From the NCBI GenBank assembly GCA_902595745.1, contig CACJRE010000004.1, positions 1 through 53,411 of the forward strand: a stretch of 53,411 nt of DNA. Reading direction: 5' to 3'. Positions 35,634 through 44,134 of this stretch are shown here, one piece after another. A program made the position numbers and the translations under genes. Origin of the DNA: an uncultured Pelagibacteraceae bacterium (GTDB taxonomy: Bacteria > Pseudomonadota > Alphaproteobacteria > Pelagibacterales > Pelagibacteraceae). Positions within the stretch are counted from its first letter, which is position 1. The number at the start of each line of letters is the position of its first letter. Below the pieces are notes generated by a model. The model had not been told where the DNA came from, ran no database searches, and saw only the letters and a program-made list of their open reading frames with translations.

Positions 35634-36779
35634 TTATTTTTCCTGTATCGCAATCCGTTTATTGTACCAGTTCATGAATACTGAAATAGTTAGACTTATT
35701 GACAAATATGTTGCCATTGTTATAGCAACAATTTCAATTGCTCTTCCTGTTTGCATCATTGCCGTACCAGCAAAAACTAAAACTAAATCTGGATAAGCGA
35801 TTGCGGCAGCCAAAGAGGAGTTTTTAGTTAAGTTTAAATATTGGTTTGTTGTTGGTGGTATAATTATTCTTAATGCTTGAGGCATGATAACTAATTTTAA
35901 AACCTGACTAGGTGTTAATCCAATAGAGGCTGCTGCTTCTTTTTGACCTTTTCCAACTCCTTGAATTCCAGCTCTAACATTTTCAGCTATGAAAGTAGCA
36001 GTATAAAGTGTAAGAGCCAAAGTTAAGGCAATTAATTCAGGTGGTATTCCAAGGCCTCCTTCATAAGTAAATGAAGTTTTAGCTAATTGTTTTAACTCTG
36101 GAAAACTCCAGGACAAATCAACACCGCCAACTATAAATGTTAACGCTGGTATAACTATAAAAATTCCAAGTGATATAAAAAATTTTGGATATTGCTTTCC
36201 CTCTTCTTCTTGTTTTCTTTTTGCAAATTTATTGAAAAAATAAATAACTATTAAAGCAATTATTAAAGCAATAAAAAATACATCAAAATTATTCCAAACA
36301 GGTGCAATTGTATAAAGTCCCTTAATTGTCATGTAAGATGATCCAAAAATTAATGGAGCGTCTTCTGGCATTGGTAATGCTCTTAAAGCTGCAAAGTACC
36401 AAAAAAATATCTGTAAAAGCAAAGGAACGTTTCTAAAAAATTCTACATAAAAACTTGCTGTTTTATTAATTAAATAGTTTGGTGATAATCTTGCTACACC
36501 AATGATTACTCCTAAAATTGTACATAAAATAATACCTATAAAAGATACTAATAAAGTATTTAACAATCCTACTAAGTATGCTCGTGCATATGATCTTGAT
36601 CCATCGTAATCAATTAAAGAAAACTGAATATCAAAAGAGGCTTCCTGTGATAAAAAACCAAAACCAAATTCAATACCTCTATTATCCATATTTACTTGGG
36701 CATTCATTGTAAAGAACCCAAATATCAAAACTATAAATAGCAATGTAAGGAATTGAGGAAGTATTTTTTTAAATTTCAT
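35634..36779 (-). CDS. aapQ: General L-amino acid ABC transporter permease AapQ
   Basis: AapQ is the second membrane subunit. The 381 residues include an N-terminal helix, the GLLNTLLVSFIGIILCTILG segment, EFFRNVPLLLQIFFWYFAAL and the EAA loop ENVRAGIQGVGKGQKEAAAS. The family core is interrupted by a periplasmic insertion (about 150-240), as in other AapQ proteins. It lies downstream of aapJ with a terminator-like hairpin in the 66-bp gap, so it is likely expressed at a lower level than the binding protein. Confidence 0.95.
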   Translation of the reverse strand: MKFKKILPQFLTLLFIVLIFGFFTMNAQVNMDNRGIEFGFGFLSQEASFDIQFSLIDYDGSRSYARAYLVGLLNTLLVSFIGIILCTILGVIIGVARLSPNYLINKTASFYVEFFRNVPLLLQIFFWYFAALRALPMPEDAPLIFGSSYMTIKGLYTIAPVWNNFDVFFIALIIALIVIYFFNKFAKRKQEEEGKQYPKFFISLGIFIVIPALTFIVGGVDLSWSFPELKQLAKTSFTYEGGLGIPPELIALTLALTLYTATFIAENVRAGIQGVGKGQKEAAASIGLTPSQVLKLVIMPQALRIIIPPTTNQYLNLTKNSSLAAAIAYPDLVLVFAGTAMMQTGRAIEIVAITMATYLSISLTISVFMNWYNKRIAIQEK

Positions 36780-36796
36780 TTTGTGAGTTACTATAA

Positions 36797-36826
36797 AAAA
36801 AGGGCTAGATAAATCTAGCCCTTTTT
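36797..36826 (-). terminator. Attenuating terminator between aapJ and aapQ
   Basis: A perfect 14-bp stem pairs 36797-36810 with 36813-36826 (core GGGCTAGAT against ATCTAGCCC, flanked by A and T runs). Read leftward it ends in a run of T, the classic intrinsic terminator form. It begins about 20 bases after the aapJ stop, so most transcripts probably end here while some continue into aapQMP. Confidence 0.9.
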
Positions 36827-36845
36827 ATTAATTTATAACTATAAA

Positions 36846-37886
36846 TTATCTTGATGGTGGAACGTATAAAATACCACCTTTAGTCCATAACTCATTTGGA
36901 CCTCTGTCTGGTAAAATACCAGTGTCAGCTATATTTCTCTTATAACTTTCACCATAGTTTCCAACTTGTTTGATAATTCTTAAGTTCCACTCGTTATCTA
37001 AACCGAATGCAGCACCCATTTCACCTTCAGCACCAACTAATCTTTTGATTTGTGGGTTTTCTGAAGTTTTCATCATGTCAGCATTTGCAGAAGTAACACC
37101 GTACTCCTCAGCTTCGATCATAGTATTTAAAGACCATCTTACGATATCTTCCCATACTGAGTCACCTTGTCTAACAACTGGGCCTAATGGCTCTTTTGAA
37201 ATAGTTTCAGGTAACACGATGTGTTCATCTGGGTTAGACATTTTTGTTCTTTGAGCAGCTAAACCTGATTTATCAGTAGTGTAAGTATCACATCTACCAG
37301 CATCATAAGCAGCTACAACTTCATCAGCTTTTTCAAAAGCAACTGGAGTATAAGAAATTCCTTTAGAGTTAAAGAAGTCTCTCATATTTAACTCAGTTGT
37401 TGTACCAATGTTAGTACAAGCTGAGATTCCATCTTTGAATTGACTTGTTGAAGTAATACCAGAACTTTTTCTAACCATGAAACCTTGACCATCGTAGAAG
37501 TTTACTCCAACGAAAGTTAGTCCGATATCAGCATCTCTAGAAAGAGTCCAAGTTGTGTTTCTTGATAAGATATCAATCTCACCAGAAGTTAAAGCTGTAA
37601 ATCTTTCTTTAGCACTTAGTGGTGTAAACTTAACTTTGTTTGCATCACCTAGTACTGCAGCAGCTACCGCTCTACATACGTCAACATCAACACCAGTCCA
37701 ATTTCCTGCTGCATCAGCATTAGAAAATCCTGGTAGACCCTGAGATACTCCACATCTTACAAAACCCTTCTTTTGAGTGTTTTTAAGTGTTTTAGATTTT
37801 TTAGCAGCCATAGACTCTGTTGAAAAAGTAAACAACACAGCAACCATTGCTACTAAAGAAGTTAATTGTTTTAAGTATTTAAACAT
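36846..37886 (-). CDS. aapJ: General L-amino acid ABC transporter substrate-binding protein
   Basis: AapJ is the periplasmic receptor of the broad amino-acid importer. The 346-residue precursor has a signal peptide (about 1-28, ending SMA-AK). The mature part begins GFVRCGVSQGLPGFSNADAA and includes NWTGVDVDVCRAVAAAVLGD and GEIDILSRNTTWTLSRDADI, which match the family. Codon choice is visibly less AT-biased than in its neighbours (more CAG/ACC/GGT/CTT-type picks), as expected for an abundant protein. A good ribosome-binding sequence (AAGGAAG) precedes the ATG. Its leader holds two adjacent palindromes, and a terminator follows it. Confidence 0.96.
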   Translation of the reverse strand: MFKYLKQLTSLVAMVAVLFTFSTESMAAKKSKTLKNTQKKGFVRCGVSQGLPGFSNADAAGNWTGVDVDVCRAVAAAVLGDANKVKFTPLSAKERFTALTSGEIDILSRNTTWTLSRDADIGLTFVGVNFYDGQGFMVRKSSGITSTSQFKDGISACTNIGTTTELNMRDFFNSKGISYTPVAFEKADEVVAAYDAGRCDTYTTDKSGLAAQRTKMSNPDEHIVLPETISKEPLGPVVRQGDSVWEDIVRWSLNTMIEAEEYGVTSANADMMKTSENPQIKRLVGAEGEMGAAFGLDNEWNLRIIKQVGNYGESYKRNIADTGILPDRGPNELWTKGGILYVPPSR

Positions 37887-37907
37887 TATTCTTCCTTTTA
37901 GTTATTT

Positions 37908-37947
37908 TTATTTGTTAACAAATAATTCAAAAATAATTTTTGAATTA
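37908..37947 (-). promoter_or_regulatory. Two adjacent perfect palindromes in the aapJ leader
   Basis: TTATTTGTTAACAAATAA at 37908-37925 is an 18-base perfect palindrome. The next element, 37923-37947, is a 25-base palindrome about the centre base 37935 (12-base arms, TAATTCAAAAAT and its mirror). They share three bases and end 22 bases before the aapJ ATG. They could be operators or alternative leader hairpins. No convincing -35/-10 pair was found upstream; the best -10 candidate is TATACT at 38025-38020. Confidence 0.6.
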
Positions 37948-38055
37948 GGTTTATCTTTTATCATTATCTAAGGTTCATCAAAGTAAATTGATAAATTTAG
38001 AAAAACTATAACTACATATAGTATAAAAAAATGTAAAGTGGATATATCTAGAAAA

Positions 38056-38132
38056 TGGTGCGCCCTGCACGACTCGAACGTGCGACCCTCGGTTTAGAAA
38101 ACCGATGCTCTATCCAGCTGAGCTAAGGGCGC
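38056..38132 (-). tRNA. trnR: tRNA-Arg (TCT anticodon)
   Basis: A 77-base cloverleaf on the minus strand: acceptor GCGCCCT pairing AGGGCGC, D-arm TAGCTCAGCTGGATAGAGCA, anticodon stem TCGGT/ACCGA around loop TTTCTAA (anticodon TCT, reading AGA and AGG), and T-arm with ACGTTCGAGTCGT. The CCA end is encoded. AGA is the dominant arginine codon in this AT-rich genome, so this should be the main arginine tRNA. It lies upstream of aapJ in the same direction. Confidence 0.97.
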
Positions 38133-38166
38133 AAAAAATTACTACAGATACATATATAATACTTAA

Positions 38167-39573
38167 TCAATATTTAAAAAGAAATTTTTTAGCTATTAAA
38201 AGCAGAGATAAGAGTTCAACTCTACCGATAATCATAAAAAAAATCAAAAAAGATTTAGTTAAAAATTGCATATCATTAAAATCAAAATCACTTAAACCAT
38301 AGGCAGAAGAATTAACAGTATTCATTAAAGTTAATACAGCTAATTTAAAAGAACTTTCAAAGTTAATATTACTCAAACTTAGCAATGAAGTTAAAACAAA
38401 TAATGAAACTATAAAGATTAAAATAGTTAAAAAATATTTATTTATTTCTTTAAAATTGAAATTGATTTTAGAAAATACTAATTTATTCATAAAAACATTC
38501 TTGGGTTTACTAAAGGATAAAATCTGATTTATTGAGTATTTAGTTAAAGAGTATATTTTTAAAAACCTCAATCCAGAACTAGTAGAGAAAAAAGAGCCTC
38601 CAATAATAACCAAGATTAAATAAATAAAATTCAAATTTGACTGGTCTAGTTCTAGTGAAATTCCTATGTTGGATATACTGCTAACCAAAGATAAAAAAAT
38701 ATGAGTAAAATTGTTATCAAAACTAAAAAAAGTAAAAAAAATTGTGGTTGTGATTAAAAAATATAAAAATAAATGAATATCTTCATAAAAAAAATTCAAA
38801 TTCTTATTTCTTAAAAAAATTAGATTATAAATAAAGAAAATACTAAAGAAAGAAACTAACATTGATAATGAAAAAATTATTATCTGTGTTTGAGTAATTA
38901 GAATAGATGAAAGGTTATTTGTAGGTAAAAAACCACCTGAAGAAATTATAGTCATTGATAAGTTTAAGGAATTAAAAGACCTTATATCGAAAATATTTAG
39001 AATAATAAAAATCGAAATTGTGATACCAAAATATAAAATAAAAATCTTAATAGTTTGTTTAAATATTTCTGAACTATTAAATGAGATAAAATTTGTTAAT
39101 GATTTTTTTAAACTATCATCATAAATATCAATTAAAAAGATTATAGAAAATAAAAAATACAAACCACCAATCCATTGAATTGACGATCTCCATAAAATCA
39201 AACCTTGATCAATATGTTTAATATTATCAAATATGGTAAATCCTGTTGAGGTAAATCCTGAAACAGATTCAAAAATTGAGTTTAAAAAAGTTAAATTATA
39301 AATACTAAAATAAAAAGGTAATGATAAAACTACAGGTAATAATATATAGCCTAAAAAAACAGTTAAAATTTTTTCAAAAATAGATGGTTTTTTTGTAATC
39401 TCTTTTATCTTGTAAAAGACTAAAGCAATAAATAAAGATGAAAATAAACTAAAATAGTATGTGTTAAGATTTAAATATAAATTAAAGTAATATGAATAGA
39501 TAATATTCAAAAAAGAAAAAATTGATACTAAAAGAAAAAAAAAACTAAGATATTTTACTCTAAATAGAGACAT
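38167..39573 (-). CDS. trkH: Trk-type potassium uptake membrane protein
   Basis: TrkH is the membrane subunit that moves potassium inward under TrkA control. The 468-residue, strongly hydrophobic protein has about ten membrane segments and four pore-loop repeats. The filter regions are visible as VSGFTSTGFTIFD, IISSGGFLPTNN, SSISNIGISLELD and MNTVNSSAYGLSDFD. The third and fourth are more degenerate than in E. coli TrkH. It follows trkA by six bases, so the regulator and pore are cotranscribed with ntrYX. In many relatives hfq follows trkA instead. Confidence 0.92.
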   Translation of the reverse strand: MSLFRVKYLSFFFLLVSIFSFLNIIYSYYFNLYLNLNTYYFSLFSSLFIALVFYKIKEITKKPSIFEKILTVFLGYILLPVVLSLPFYFSIYNLTFLNSIFESVSGFTSTGFTIFDNIKHIDQGLILWRSSIQWIGGLYFLFSIIFLIDIYDDSLKKSLTNFISFNSSEIFKQTIKIFILYFGITISIFIILNIFDIRSFNSLNLSMTIISSGGFLPTNNLSSILITQTQIIIFSLSMLVSFFSIFFIYNLIFLRNKNLNFFYEDIHLFLYFLITTTIFFTFFSFDNNFTHIFLSLVSSISNIGISLELDQSNLNFIYLILVIIGGSFFSTSSGLRFLKIYSLTKYSINQILSFSKPKNVFMNKLVFSKINFNFKEINKYFLTILIFIVSLFVLTSLLSLSNINFESSFKLAVLTLMNTVNSSAYGLSDFDFNDMQFLTKSFLIFFMIIGRVELLSLLLIAKKFLFKY

Positions 39574-39579
39574 TTATAT

Positions 39580-40971
39580 TTATATAGAACTTATTCTAAA
39601 TATGTTTTCTACAACTGAAATTGAGTCTTTTTTAGCTAAAAAAACAACTCTATCATCTTTTTGAAATACAAAATTTGATCTAGGGATTATTACTTTATCA
39701 TCTCTTAGAACTGCTCCAATTCTTATTTCTTCTGGTAAATTAGAATTTTTTAGTTCTTTATTAATTAATTCTGAAGTTTCAATAATTTCAGCTTCAATTA
39801 CTTCGTACTCTCCATTTAATATGGTATAAGCTGTCTCTATAGTTCCTTTGTGAATATGTTTTAAAATACTTGAAACAGTATTCATTCTTGGGTCAATTAA
39901 ATCATCTATCTTTAAAGAGTTTTGTAATAAAGAATAATTTGGTTTATTAATTAATGCCATTGTTCTTTTATCATCAATTTTATTGTCATCTTTAGCAAAT
40001 TTTTCAACTAGAACACTCACCATTAAATTATCTTCATCATCATTAGTAAGAGCCAAAACAGTTTCAGCTTCTTCTAAATTTGCTTCAATCAATACTTCTT
40101 CGTCTAGGGCATCACCATTTATTATAATGGTATTATTGAGTTCATTAGCTAAAAATTCTGATCGATCTTTATTTTTTTCTACTATTTTAACTCTTACTGC
40201 ATCTAAACTTTCCTCTAGATTCTTAGCAAGATTAAAACCGATATTACCGCCACCAACAATTAGTATTTTTTTTGAAACTTTTTCATTGTGACCAAATGCT
40301 TCTAATGTCTCGGACATTTGAGATGAGTTTATAATCACATAAATTTTATCATTTTTTTTAATCTCATCATTTTTTTTGGGAATTAAAAATTTATCACCTC
40401 TTATTACTCCAATTATATTTGCATCAAGATTTGGATGTTTTTTAGTTAATTCATTTAATTTTATATTAATTAATTTACAATTATCATTGATCAAAATTTC
40501 TAATAATCTGATTTTATTATCAGCAAAAGGGACACTGTCCAAAGCACCTGGTGCTTCTAATTTTCTTTGAATAGATTTTGCTATTTCAAGTTCTGGTGAA
40601 ATAATTACATCAATTGGTAAATTTTCTTTATTATAAACAGTTGTAAATTTTGGATTTAAGTAATCTTGAGATCTTATTCTTGCGATTTTTTTTGGAATAT
40701 TAAAAATTGAAAAAGCTATTTGACATATAACCATATTAATTTCATCATTACGTGTAACAGCTATAATCATATCCGCTTCAGAAGCATTGGCTTTTTCTAA
40801 AATTGATGGATAAGTAGCTTTTCCAACGATTGCTTTAACATCTAAAGACTCATCAATTTTTTGTATATCTTCACTAGATTGGTCAATAACTGTTATTGAA
40901 TGACCTTGTTCAGTTAACTGCTTAGCAATAGTAAAACCTACTCTACCAGCACCACAAATGATTATGTTCAT
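39580..40971 (-). CDS. trkA: Trk potassium uptake regulator TrkA
   Basis: TrkA is the cytosolic nucleotide-binding gate of the Trk system. The 463 residues form two RCK units. The first has the Rossmann motif ICGAGRVGFTIAKQL (about residues 4-18) and the second VGGGNIGFNLAKNL (near 239). Each is followed by a TrkA_C domain, for example IRIGAVLRDDKVIIPRSNFV near the end. It starts one base after ntrX ends and precedes trkH, so potassium transport is coupled to the NtrYX message, as in many alphaproteobacteria. Confidence 0.95.
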   Translation of the reverse strand: MNIIICGAGRVGFTIAKQLTEQGHSITVIDQSSEDIQKIDESLDVKAIVGKATYPSILEKANASEADMIIAVTRNDEINMVICQIAFSIFNIPKKIARIRSQDYLNPKFTTVYNKENLPIDVIISPELEIAKSIQRKLEAPGALDSVPFADNKIRLLEILINDNCKLINIKLNELTKKHPNLDANIIGVIRGDKFLIPKKNDEIKKNDKIYVIINSSQMSETLEAFGHNEKVSKKILIVGGGNIGFNLAKNLEESLDAVRVKIVEKNKDRSEFLANELNNTIIINGDALDEEVLIEANLEEAETVLALTNDDEDNLMVSVLVEKFAKDDNKIDDKRTMALINKPNYSLLQNSLKIDDLIDPRMNTVSSILKHIHKGTIETAYTILNGEYEVIEAEIIETSELINKELKNSNLPEEIRIGAVLRDDKVIIPRSNFVFQKDDRVVFLAKKDSISVVENIFRISSI

Positions 40972-40972
40972 T

Positions 40973-42328
40973 TTAATTAAATTCTTTTATTCCTAAACCT
41001 TTTAATTTTCTATGTAAGGCACTTCTTTCCATTCCAACAAAATTTGCAGTTTTTGAAATATTGCCATTAAATTTTTTTAATTGGATAGTTAAATACTCTT
41101 TTTCAAACTTTTCTCTAGCTTCTTTTAGTGGCACAGAAAGGCTATTTTCTGCAATTTGATCATCAAAATTATCAATTTTAAGTGACTCTTTTATAATATT
41201 TGAAATTTTTTCTTTAGTATCGGGTTGTAATATCGCTATTCTCTCAATTAAGTTTCTTAATTCTCTAACATTACCTTTCCAGTTGTGGTTTAAAATGTAA
41301 CTATTGTTTTCATCTATTTCTAACTCTTTAATATTATAATTCTCTGATATTTTTTTAGAAAAATATTTAATCAATAATGGAATATCTGAAATTCTTTGAC
41401 TTAATGGTTCAATATTAATTTCAAACACATTAATTCTATGAAACAAATCCTCTCTAAAATTTCCCATTTGAATTTCTTTTTTTAAATCCTTACTAGAGGA
41501 ACAAATTAACCTAACATTAACACTAATATCACTATTACCATTTACTCTTTTAAATTTTTGATCAGTTAAAACTCTTAAAATTTTAGATTGTATATCGAGA
41601 GGTATTTCTGAAATTTGGTCAATAAGTAAAGTTCCCATATTTGCTTTTTCTAATGCACCATATGAAATTGATCCGTTTTCTTTTTCTTCACCGAATAATT
41701 CAAGTTCGTATTTGTTTGAGTCTAATAATGCACCATTTAATACAATAAATGGTTTTTTGTTTCTTGAAGAATTTTTATGAATTTTTCTAGCTACTAACTC
41801 TTTGCCAGAGCCTGATGGTCCATGAATAAAAACCCTACTTTCTGTTAGAGAAATCTTTTTTATTTGATCAATTATATTAATTGTGTTTTTGCTATTGCCT
41901 ATTAGATCGTATGATGAAAATAATTTACTTTCATATTCTCTATTTTGTTTTTTTAGATTATAATTTTCAACAGCTCGACTTACAAAATTTAACAATCTTT
42001 CTTGATCAAAGGGTTTTTCAATAAATTCAAATGCACCGTGATGTAATGATTTTATAGCCATTTCAATATTAGCATGACCAGAAATTATGATTACTGGAAC
42101 ATCTTTATTTTTTGTTTTGATATGAGATAGTAGTTCAATACCATCATTGTCACCTTTATCTAGTTTTACATCTAGTATTGCCACATCAGGTAATTTTTTA
42201 TCTATCTCCGAAAGAGCTTGATTATAATTAGCAGCAATTCTTGTTTTATAACCAGCATCAACAATTAGTTCATTAATGATATTTCTAATATCAGCGTTAT
42301 CATCGACAATTAAAATCTCAGCACTCAT
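40973..42328 (-). CDS. ntrX: NtrX-type response regulator with altered AAA+ domain
   Basis: NtrX receives phosphate from NtrY and controls nitrogen, redox or envelope genes in alphaproteobacteria. The 451 residues comprise a receiver domain (phospho-acceptor D53 in ILDVKL, K in EFIEKPFD), an AAA+ domain with Walker A GPSGSGKE (160-167), and a C-terminal Fis-type helix-turn-helix (NISKTANFVGMERSALHRKL). The sigma54-contacting GAFTGA loop is absent, as in NtrX. In addition Walker B reads LLIDQISE, with Q228 where the catalytic Glu is expected. It may act as a DNA-binding regulator without ATP hydrolysis. It shares one base with ntrY. Confidence 0.93.
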   Translation of the reverse strand: MSAEILIVDDNADIRNIINELIVDAGYKTRIAANYNQALSEIDKKLPDVAILDVKLDKGDNDGIELLSHIKTKNKDVPVIIISGHANIEMAIKSLHHGAFEFIEKPFDQERLLNFVSRAVENYNLKKQNREYESKLFSSYDLIGNSKNTINIIDQIKKISLTESRVFIHGPSGSGKELVARKIHKNSSRNKKPFIVLNGALLDSNKYELELFGEEKENGSISYGALEKANMGTLLIDQISEIPLDIQSKILRVLTDQKFKRVNGNSDISVNVRLICSSSKDLKKEIQMGNFREDLFHRINVFEINIEPLSQRISDIPLLIKYFSKKISENYNIKELEIDENNSYILNHNWKGNVRELRNLIERIAILQPDTKEKISNIIKESLKIDNFDDQIAENSLSVPLKEAREKFEKEYLTIQLKKFNGNISKTANFVGMERSALHRKLKGLGIKEFN

Positions 42329-44109
42329 TATTTTATAAATGTAATTTTAACTATTGCACCATCAGTTTTAGATTTAAATTCGATATTACCATTATGATCA
42401 TTAATTATTTTGTTTACAATTGATAGACCTAGTCCTGTTCCTTCTTTTTTGGTTGTAAAGTATGGGTTTAAAATCTCTTTAATATTATTATTCAAATTAT
42501 TGAATCCAACTCCATTATCATTAATTACGATATCTATATGACTATCAAAGTCACTAACTTCAATACTTATATTTTTGTTAAAATCACTGACTTTTTCAGC
42601 TTTTTGATGAATACTTTCAATAGAATTTTTAATTAAGTTTAGAAAAACTCTACTTAATTGTTCTTTATCACCTTCTAAAAACAATTTTTGATTATTATGA
42701 ATAAATTCAATTTTAATATTTTGGTCTAATTGTTGTAATAATTTTATATTATCTTTTATTAATATGATTAAATCATTTTTTTGAAATACAGGTTTTGGCA
42801 TTCTTGCAAAATCAGAAAATTCATTAACTAATTTTTCTATTTGTTTAATTTGGTTATTAATTATTTTCAAATTTTCTTTAAAATTTTCTTTATTTTTTTC
42901 ATCTAATTCAGTTGAATATTTATTTTTTAATCTATCAATTGTTAATTGGATTGGAGTTAATGGATTCTTAATTTCATGAGCAAGTTTTCTGGCTAAACTT
43001 CCCCATGCCTCATGTCTTTCATTGATAATTAATTTTTCTTGTTGATCTTTCAATCGCTTAATCATTTGATTAAAATTTTTATTCAATATTTCTAAATCTT
43101 TATCAGTTTTTACCTCAGGAACTTTTATATCTAAATTTCCTTTACCAATTGAGCTTGATGCTAAAATTAAATTATTAATCGATCGAAAAAACCTAGAAGA
43201 AAATCTAATTGCTATTGAAATAGATATGAATAATAAAAGTGAAACAATTATTATATAGATAATTGCAAAAGAAATTTTTATTCCTGTACTTTTTTCTTCA
43301 ACTGTATAATAGAAATTAATAGCCTCTTCAGACTCAGTTAAGTATCTAGAAATATCTTTATCAAGATACTTTACAACATATATAAATCTATCTTCAAAGT
43401 TTTGTAAACGCATAATGGCTGCAGATCTATTTTCTAAAGCATTTATTATTTTTAAAGGACGGTCATCATCTAAAACAAGATTTAAGGCCTCATCAACTGG
43501 AGGAATGTAAGGGGCATCATTTCCTAATGTAGAGAATAAAAGTTTTTTATCAGAATTAATTACATGTATTTCGTCAACACCACGAATTAATTTTTGGGTT
43601 TGTAAAAATCTTTTATATTCTTTTTCTTTATCATTAAGAAATTTTTTACTTTTGTTTAAATCAAAAGCAATTAGAACTATTTCTGATTGAATTTTATTTC
43701 TTACTTCTTCAACATAATCTTTGGCCAACTCATAGGAGTTGTTAACAACCGTAGTAACTTTTTTGTCAAAATATTTTTCAAGCGCAAAAGAAAAAAGAAA
43801 TAAAGAAAATATAGATATAAGTAATGACGGTATAAATGTAAAAAGTGCAAAATAAGTTATATATTTTTTATTTGATTTTAATCCATCTTTATCAATGTCA
43901 TTTTTAATTGCTTTTTTTATCTCCAGAAAAATAAAAATAAAAAGGAGTGTCAATAAAACAATATTCAAAACTAATAAATATTGTAAATTTTGACTTGAAA
44001 GTTCTATTAAACTTTTATCAATAAAAGTTAAAAAAGTTAAAAAACCTATAGATAATGTGATAATAAATAGAAATATTAGATATATGTTTTTTTTAATAAA
44101 TTCGTACAT
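42328..44109 (-). CDS. ntrY: NtrY-type sensor histidine kinase, short form
   Basis: NtrY is the membrane sensor paired with NtrX. The 593 residues hold three or four N-terminal membrane helices (about 8-30, 42-63, 83-110) and an extracytoplasmic region of about 165 residues. Another membrane helix (279-300), a HAMP linker, the phospho-acceptor H378 in ARKLAHEIKNPLTPIQ, and the ATPase motifs INDNGVGF and GTGLGLSIVNKI follow. NtrY in other alphaproteobacteria is about 730-770 residues, with a PAS domain between HAMP and the His box; here the two adjoin directly. It is divergent from ispDF across 25 bp. Confidence 0.93.
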   Translation of the reverse strand: MYEFIKKNIYLIFLFIITLSIGFLTFLTFIDKSLIELSSQNLQYLLVLNIVLLTLLFIFIFLEIKKAIKNDIDKDGLKSNKKYITYFALFTFIPSLLISIFSLFLFSFALEKYFDKKVTTVVNNSYELAKDYVEEVRNKIQSEIVLIAFDLNKSKKFLNDKEKEYKRFLQTQKLIRGVDEIHVINSDKKLLFSTLGNDAPYIPPVDEALNLVLDDDRPLKIINALENRSAAIMRLQNFEDRFIYVVKYLDKDISRYLTESEEAINFYYTVEEKSTGIKISFAIIYIIIVSLLLFISISIAIRFSSRFFRSINNLILASSSIGKGNLDIKVPEVKTDKDLEILNKNFNQMIKRLKDQQEKLIINERHEAWGSLARKLAHEIKNPLTPIQLTIDRLKNKYSTELDEKNKENFKENLKIINNQIKQIEKLVNEFSDFARMPKPVFQKNDLIILIKDNIKLLQQLDQNIKIEFIHNNQKLFLEGDKEQLSRVFLNLIKNSIESIHQKAEKVSDFNKNISIEVSDFDSHIDIVINDNGVGFNNLNNNIKEILNPYFTTKKEGTGLGLSIVNKIINDHNGNIEFKSKTDGAIVKITFIK

Positions 44110-44134
44110 TCGTAAAAAATAACCACCTTAAATA

